A DNA stretch of 64,000 nucleotides from Paenibacillus hunanensis (GTDB lineage Bacteria; Bacillota; Bacilli; Paenibacillales; Paenibacillaceae), in NCBI RefSeq assembly GCF_014645615.1, contig NZ_BMMB01000009.1:62001-126000 (forward strand), read 5' to 3'. The stretch's first letter is position 1. Each line of letters opens with the position of its first letter. A program made the position numbers and the translations under genes. Below, in pieces: positions 59,905 through 64,000 of this stretch. The notes under the pieces were generated by a model. It did not search any database. It was not told where the DNA came from and was given only the letters and a program-made list of their open reading frames with translations.

Positions 59905-60867
59905 ATGAATTCAATCGCTAAAGCAAGTAAATTTGTCGGAGATACCTTCTCTGTCTGGGTGATTCTTTTTGCATTATTAGGCTTCCTACTACCTGAATGG
60001 TTCACAGGGCTAAAAGGACAAATCTCACTTCTACTTGGTATCGTTATGTTCGGTATGGGGCTAACGCTATCTTCTGCGGATTTCCGTGAAGTGTTTCGCC
60101 GTCCACTCGATGTCACACTGGGTGTGATCGGTCACTATATTATTATGCCGCTACTCGCTTATGGACTGGCGGTAGGGCTTCATCTTCCACCTGATATTGC
60201 AGTAGGTGTGATTCTCGTCGGCTGCTGCCCAAGCGGTACCGCCTCCAATGTGATGACCTTTCTCGCCAAAGGCGATGTTGCACTTGGCGTCTCTATTGCC
60301 TCGGTATCAACCTTAATCGCTCCGCTCGCTACACCCGCCATGATCTCTCTGCTTGCTGGTCAATGGATGAATGTGAGCGCCAGCAGCCTGATTCTCGATA
60401 TTTTAAAAGTTGTGATCATTCCGATCGTGCTGGGCGTCATCGTGAAGGCATTGTTCCGCAAGCAGGCGGAGGCAGCAGCAGTGACGTTACCGTTCGTCTC
60501 TACACTGGCGATCGTACTGATCGTCGCGATCGTCGTCGCGCTTAACAAAACGCATATTGTGGAATCCGGTTTGCTGATTTTTGCAGTTGTGATTTTGCAT
60601 AATGCTCTGGGCTATGCGCTCGGCTATGGATTTGCCCGTCTCGTCGGTATGAGTCCAGCGAAGCGCAAAGCGATTGTATTTGAGACGGGCATGCAAAACT
60701 CTGGTCTTGGCGCTAGTCTTGCTGCTGCTCACTTTAATCCGCTTGCCGCTGTACCAAGCGCAATCTTTAGCGTATGGCATAATATTTCCGGTTCTCTGCT
60801 TGCCACCTGGTTTGCACGGCGTGAGCAAAAGCGTCAAGCCCAGCAACAGAACCCTCCAGCCGTCTAA
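59905..60867 (+). CDS. BASS-family transporter (bile acid:sodium symporter-like, YocS/PanS type)
   Basis: This 320-residue protein has about nine to ten membrane segments. Family signatures are VMFGMGLTLSSADFREVFRR (around 48), GVILVGCCPSGTASNVMTFL (around 110; sodium-binding crossover helix) and a second crossover FETGMQNSGLGASLAAAHF (around 253). Related Bacillus and enterobacterial proteins carry organic anions (PanS: ketopantoate; YocS: unknown). Substrate is unproven. ATG follows GAAGGGG. It is convergent with the Rrf2 gene and shares a terminator hairpin region. Confidence 0.9.
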   Translation: MNSIAKASKFVGDTFSVWVILFALLGFLLPEWFTGLKGQISLLLGIVMFGMGLTLSSADFREVFRRPLDVTLGVIGHYIIMPLLAYGLAVGLHLPPDIAVGVILVGCCPSGTASNVMTFLAKGDVALGVSIASVSTLIAPLATPAMISLLAGQWMNVSASSLILDILKVVIIPIVLGVIVKALFRKQAEAAAVTLPFVSTLAIVLIVAIVVALNKTHIVESGLLIFAVVILHNALGYALGYGFARLVGMSPAKRKAIVFETGMQNSGLGASLAAAHFNPLAAVPSAIFSVWHNISGSLLATWFARREQKRQAQQQNPPAV

Positions 60868-60879
60868 GCGCATAGCAAG

Positions 60880-60930
60880 CAAAGCTCTGATGCCACATGT
60901 ACCTATGTGGTGTCAGAGCTTTGTTGTTTT
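60880..60930 (+). terminator. Terminator of the BASS gene
   Basis: CAAAGCTCTGATGCCACAT (60880-60898) pairs with ATGTGGTGTCAGAGCTTTG (60905-60923) with two mismatches, then TTGTTTTG. Confidence 0.8.
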
Positions 60931-60946
60931 GCGCCTATAGCTGATC

Positions 60947-61405
60947 TTAATCCGCCATCTGGGCTTGCTGACTCGCGTCCTGCTTTTTGCGTTTACTGGC
61001 ATCATGCAGCAGATCGGACAGTGTATATTTTCTCAAATATTCAATCGCCTGTCCTTCAGCATCCTGCATTACGCTGCTCAGTGCATCGCTCAATGGTGCA
61101 CAGCTTGTTTTGAACGTCTCGCGCCCTTGTTCTTCTGTACGAATGGCCTGATAAATGTCTGCCAGTGTTAGTGTATCTGCTGGTATACGCAGCGAATAGC
61201 CTCCATCTCTTCCTTCACGCGTATCGACAATGCCGTGACTAGCCAGCGTCGCCAGAATACGACGTAAAAATGTCGCATGTGACTGAACCTGTGCAGCGAT
61301 GATTGAGCTTGATACGGTGCCTCCATTGTGTGCAAGGCCTGCCAGGGCGTGCACAGCGGTGTTGAATCGTGCAGGACCAATTGATCTGGCTCTAGATGCA
61401 GTCAT
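60947..61405 (-). CDS. Rrf2-family transcriptional regulator
   Basis: This 152-residue regulator has a winged helix-turn-helix (FNTAVHALAGLAHNGGTVSS, QVQSHATFLRRILATLASHG) and the Rrf2 wing DTREGRDGGYSLRIPADTLTLADIY. Only one Cys (in FKTSCAPLS, around 101) is present, so it lacks the three-Cys cluster motif of IscR/NsrR and belongs to the YwnA/YwgB-like non-cluster group. It may sense a redox or disulfide signal through that Cys (inferred). Residues after 130 are Lys/Gln-rich. ATG follows AGGGGGAAGG. Confidence 0.85.
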   Translation of the reverse strand: MTASRARSIGPARFNTAVHALAGLAHNGGTVSSSIIAAQVQSHATFLRRILATLASHGIVDTREGRDGGYSLRIPADTLTLADIYQAIRTEEQGRETFKTSCAPLSDALSSVMQDAEGQAIEYLRKYTLSDLLHDASKRKKQDASQQAQMAD

Positions 61406-61704
61406 AACCTTCCCCCTTCTCTTTCCTCATCTCAGATTTTAGCTCAGCGATTAAGTTAAAGCAACACTAATTTGTACTTTCTATAATTCGGCAAATAATA
61501 GGTTCACGCACAATTATATGCTTATATACTTCATTCCAGTCCCTTTTAAACGATTCCAGTATAGCACCGTTTTGCACTTTTCAATTCAGGATCGTATGTC
61601 GGGAAATGAATCCTACTTATACGCTAAAGTAAGATTTGAAGCTCATCGATCTTCACGCTTCTACGTATGATTTGACGTATACGCGTTCAAGCTATATTCG
61701 TAGC

Positions 61705-61757
61705 CAAAAAGGCTGTCCCGATCACGAAGCGTGTGCTTCAACGGAACAGCCTTTTGG
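61705..61757 (-). terminator. Terminator of ppaC
   Basis: AAAAGGCTGT (61707-61716) pairs with ACAGCCTTTT (61746-61755), with inner CGAAGC-GTGT-GCTTC, then five T on the minus strand. It lies 75 bp past the ppaC stop. The rest of 61406-61831 is AT-rich without other features. Confidence 0.85.
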
Positions 61758-61831
61758 TTGGCTGCGATATCCAGTATCCATGTCATTATGACTCGACATA
61801 GCTGGAGTGACAGCGGTGATCTAAGTATGAA

Positions 61832-62758
61832 TTACTTGGTGAACGTTTCTGTCAGTACAGGAACAACCTGAGACTTACGGGAAACGACACCTTTCAGCAG
61901 TGCAGTGTTGTTGTTCAGAGATACATTGTATGCTGACTCTACAACATCCTGACGTTTACCCAGTGCCAAACCGACAGAGTCATTGTTCAGGATATCTGTA
62001 ACAACGAGCAGGAACAGATCCAGACCCTTTTGCTCGATAACGCCTTGAATCGTTTGCTCCAGTTCAGCTTGCAGGGACAGTACATCGTTGATCTCAACAG
62101 TGTTAACCTGTGCGATTTCAACCTTTGCATCGCCCATCTGGAATTCTTTTGCATCCAGAGAGATCAGCTGTGCTGGTGTTTTGCCGCTCAGATCAGCGCC
62201 TGCTTTCAACATATCCAGACCGTATTTCTCTGCATCTACACCAGCGATTTCAGCCAGCTCGCGTGCAGCTGCTACGTCTTGATCGGTGCAGGTTGGGGAC
62301 TTGAACAGCAGGGAATCCGAGATGATCGCAGACAGCATCAGTCCAGCGATTTCCTTGGTGATCGTTACACCGTTCTCTTTGTACAGCTTGTTCAGGATCG
62401 TCGCTGTGCAGCCTACTGGCTCTGCCCGATAATACAGTGGAGCGCTTGTTTCGAAGTTAGCGATTCGGTGGTGGTCAATAACTTCTGTAACTGTAACTTG
62501 ATCGATATCGTCAGCACTTTGCTGGCGCTCGTTGTGATCGACGAGGATAACTTCCTTCACTTCGCTCACTTTGTCGACCAGACGCGGTGCAGCTACTTTG
62601 AAATAATCCAGTGCATATTGTGTTTCACCGTTCACTTCGCCGAGACGAACAGCCTCAGCATCCACGCCCAGCTCTTTTTTCAGGGCTGCATAAGCGATTG
62701 CGGATGTGATTGTGTCTGTATCGGGATTTTTATGGCCAAAAACCAGTACCTGTGGCAT
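61832..62758 (-). CDS. ppaC: Manganese-dependent inorganic pyrophosphatase (family II)
   Basis: This 308-residue DHH-superfamily enzyme hydrolyses pyrophosphate to phosphate, driving biosynthesis. Metal-ligand motifs are GHKNPDTDT (8-16), VDHNERQQS (around 73), the DHH in EVIDHHRIANF (around 95) and the C-terminal SRKSQVVP with Lys/Arg for pyrophosphate. The length equals Bacillus PpaC (309). There is no CBS insertion, so regulation by adenine nucleotides is unlikely. ATG follows AAAGGAG. It is monocistronic. Confidence 0.97.
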   Translation of the reverse strand: MPQVLVFGHKNPDTDTITSAIAYAALKKELGVDAEAVRLGEVNGETQYALDYFKVAAPRLVDKVSEVKEVILVDHNERQQSADDIDQVTVTEVIDHHRIANFETSAPLYYRAEPVGCTATILNKLYKENGVTITKEIAGLMLSAIISDSLLFKSPTCTDQDVAAARELAEIAGVDAEKYGLDMLKAGADLSGKTPAQLISLDAKEFQMGDAKVEIAQVNTVEINDVLSLQAELEQTIQGVIEQKGLDLFLLVVTDILNNDSVGLALGKRQDVVESAYNVSLNNNTALLKGVVSRKSQVVPVLTETFTK

Positions 62759-62945
62759 AATGACACTCCTTTAATGATATAGGTTTGCGGGAAAAGTATA
62801 TCTTACTTTGCCCGTTTTCTTCAATAGTATACCTTGATTCCAAATTAAAATGAAGTTTATTCTTACTATTTTTATAGGAATTAACAAATTTAACCCGATC
62901 CATTTATAGTCACAGCAGCATAGGAGCAGTATCACTCCGAGCGGA

Positions 62946-63857
62946 CTAGCGTATTATTGATCCTGTAGCAAGTCGGAGACGGCTCAAACGGACAAAGGCT
63001 TCTACTATGTTGCCCGATTGAGGTGGGTAGAGTAGCTGTGTATACAGGTTCATGTCTGGCTGTATCCACGGTAGTAACTGAATGCCCTCTGTGCTGCCCT
63101 GCTGAATGCCCATTCCCTGCACTACATATTGCGGCAGAAAGCCAATCCCCCAGTGCTTATCAACCGCCTGCCGAATCGATTCCATGCCTGCCATCTCCCA
63201 GCGAATATCTGCCTTAACTGCCGCCTCCTGCATCGTACGCAGCAAATACGCCCGGTACGTACAGCCCTCCTCTGTCAAAATAAGCGGATGCCCTTGCAAA
63301 TCCATAGCCGCGATACCTGCCTGTCCGCTTAATTCATGCCCTTCTGGCAGCAATACCATCATGTCCACGGCAAACAGAATCGCTGTGTTCATTCCATCCT
63401 CTTGCACCGGAACATCCAGTATGAGTGCGACATCAATCTTACCCTGCTGTAGCTGAAGAAGTAACTCCGACTCCGAAGCAAGAACAATCCGTACCTTGCA
63501 ATCAGGCTGCTGGGCACGAAATTGCTCCAGTAGCTCGGGCAGCACATAGAGGGATAGCGATTCGATCGTTCCGATGGTCAGTATATCCTCCTGCTGGCGT
63601 GGTGCCTGCAATGCTTGATGTGCCGCCTGCTGTAGCTCTAGCATTTGCCGGGCATAGGGAAGGAGCTGCTCTCCGGCTGCTGTAGGCACCACCTGATTCC
63701 CACTGCGAACGAGCAGACGCTGTCCCCCATATAGCTGCTCCAGGCGCTGAATATGATTGGTGATGCTGGACTGCGCATAGTCCAGCTCCAGCGCTGTGCG
63801 TGTATACGTTCCCCATTTGACCAGCTCGCAAAATGTGCGCAAATAGAGCAGTTCCAT
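62946..63857 (-). CDS. LysR-family transcriptional regulator
   Basis: This 303-residue regulator has an N-terminal LysR helix-turn-helix (TRTALELDYAQSSITNHIQR, residues 19-38) and a C-terminal substrate-binding domain (90-295) beginning LTIGTIESLSLYVLPELLEQ. Sequence gives no clue to the effector. LTTR targets are usually divergent genes; the 143 bp upstream to the window end carry none that I can see, so the target may begin beyond. ATG follows GGGGGAAAAG. Confidence 0.9.
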   Translation of the reverse strand: MELLYLRTFCELVKWGTYTRTALELDYAQSSITNHIQRLEQLYGGQRLLVRSGNQVVPTAAGEQLLPYARQMLELQQAAHQALQAPRQQEDILTIGTIESLSLYVLPELLEQFRAQQPDCKVRIVLASESELLLQLQQGKIDVALILDVPVQEDGMNTAILFAVDMMVLLPEGHELSGQAGIAAMDLQGHPLILTEEGCTYRAYLLRTMQEAAVKADIRWEMAGMESIRQAVDKHWGIGFLPQYVVQGMGIQQGSTEGIQLLPWIQPDMNLYTQLLYPPQSGNIVEAFVRLSRLRLATGSIIR

Positions 63858-64000
63858 TTCTTTTCCCCCTGCTATCCGTCATCGATTGGTGTACCTGTGA
63901 TGTACTATTATGCACTCGATACGGATCGGAGCGCAATGGTCTGTTGGAATAGCGTCGTGCGCATGAAGCTGGCGATGATCTTACACAGTACAACCTTATA

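Noticed and set aside
1..64000. tRNA, rRNA, transposase, integrase or phage genes
   Set aside because: None was recognised on either strand. The window shows no sign of a recent genomic island by gene content.

Overview
The window looks like chromosomal DNA from a Paenibacillus-type member of the Bacillales. The signs are strong AGGAGG-type ribosome binding sites, sigma-A promoters, CcpA-type cre sites, a GlpP antitermination regulon, an aa3-type menaquinol oxidase, YesM/YesN-type two-component control of a LplA/B/C-type sugar transporter, and small Bacillus families (YwbE, YqkE/DUF3886). I saw no rRNA, tRNA, CRISPR array, transposase or phage gene. Most genes are on the minus strand in short operons separated by strong hairpin terminators.

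Layout. 0-7 kb: the end of a LysP-type permease, a secreted transglutaminase-fold protein, then xylA and xylB divergent from the repressor gene xylR, with a legible promoter, XylR operator and cre site between them. 6.8-10 kb: a 76-residue protein that is 43% methionine, two unrecognised proteins, a small membrane protein and an octanucleotide repeat. 10-16 kb: trxB, a P1B-4 (Fe/Co-type) efflux ATPase with Fur-like boxes, and an SDR plus sugar-isomerase operon. 16-19 kb: kduI, a DeoR regulator and kduD for the unsaturated-uronate (pectin) pathway. 19.4-22 kb: an HssRS-like two-component system whose sensor carries a large serine-rich insert. 22.4-25 kb: a polyprenyl-phosphate glycosyltransferase, a GtrA flippase and galU. 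25-31 kb: a GNAT gene remnant, a threonine-aldolase-type enzyme and qoxABCD. 31-42 kb: a GH1 beta-glucosidase, an oligosaccharide ABC transporter (solute-binding protein and two permeases) and its YesMN-type control pair. 42-51 kb: def, a MarR regulator, thioredoxin-like and esterase genes, a ZIP transporter, an aldo/keto reductase, ywbE, a DUF3886 protein and a CNNM/CorC-type protein. 51-58.5 kb: the glycerol regulon (glpD, glpK, glpF, glpP), interrupted by a Fur-boxed siderophore-binding lipoprotein. 58.5-64 kb: a DJ-1/PfpI protein, a BASS-type symporter, an Rrf2 regulator, ppaC and a LysR regulator.

How the parts fit. The window is rich in plant-polysaccharide functions (xylose, unsaturated uronates, beta-glucosides, oligosaccharide uptake) under catabolite control. 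Glycerol use is controlled both by cre/CcpA at glpF and by GlpP-type leader terminators before glpF and glpD.

The least explained content is (i) a dispersed, modular, palindromic element of about 200 bp, with full copies at 15.7 and 33.0 kb, an internally deleted copy at 38.0 kb, a diverged inverted copy at 38.2 kb, and a fragment in the trxB leader; (ii) the Met-rich protein; and (iii) the repeat-encoded serine insert in the HssS-like sensor. All calls were made by reading the sequence; no database search was possible.
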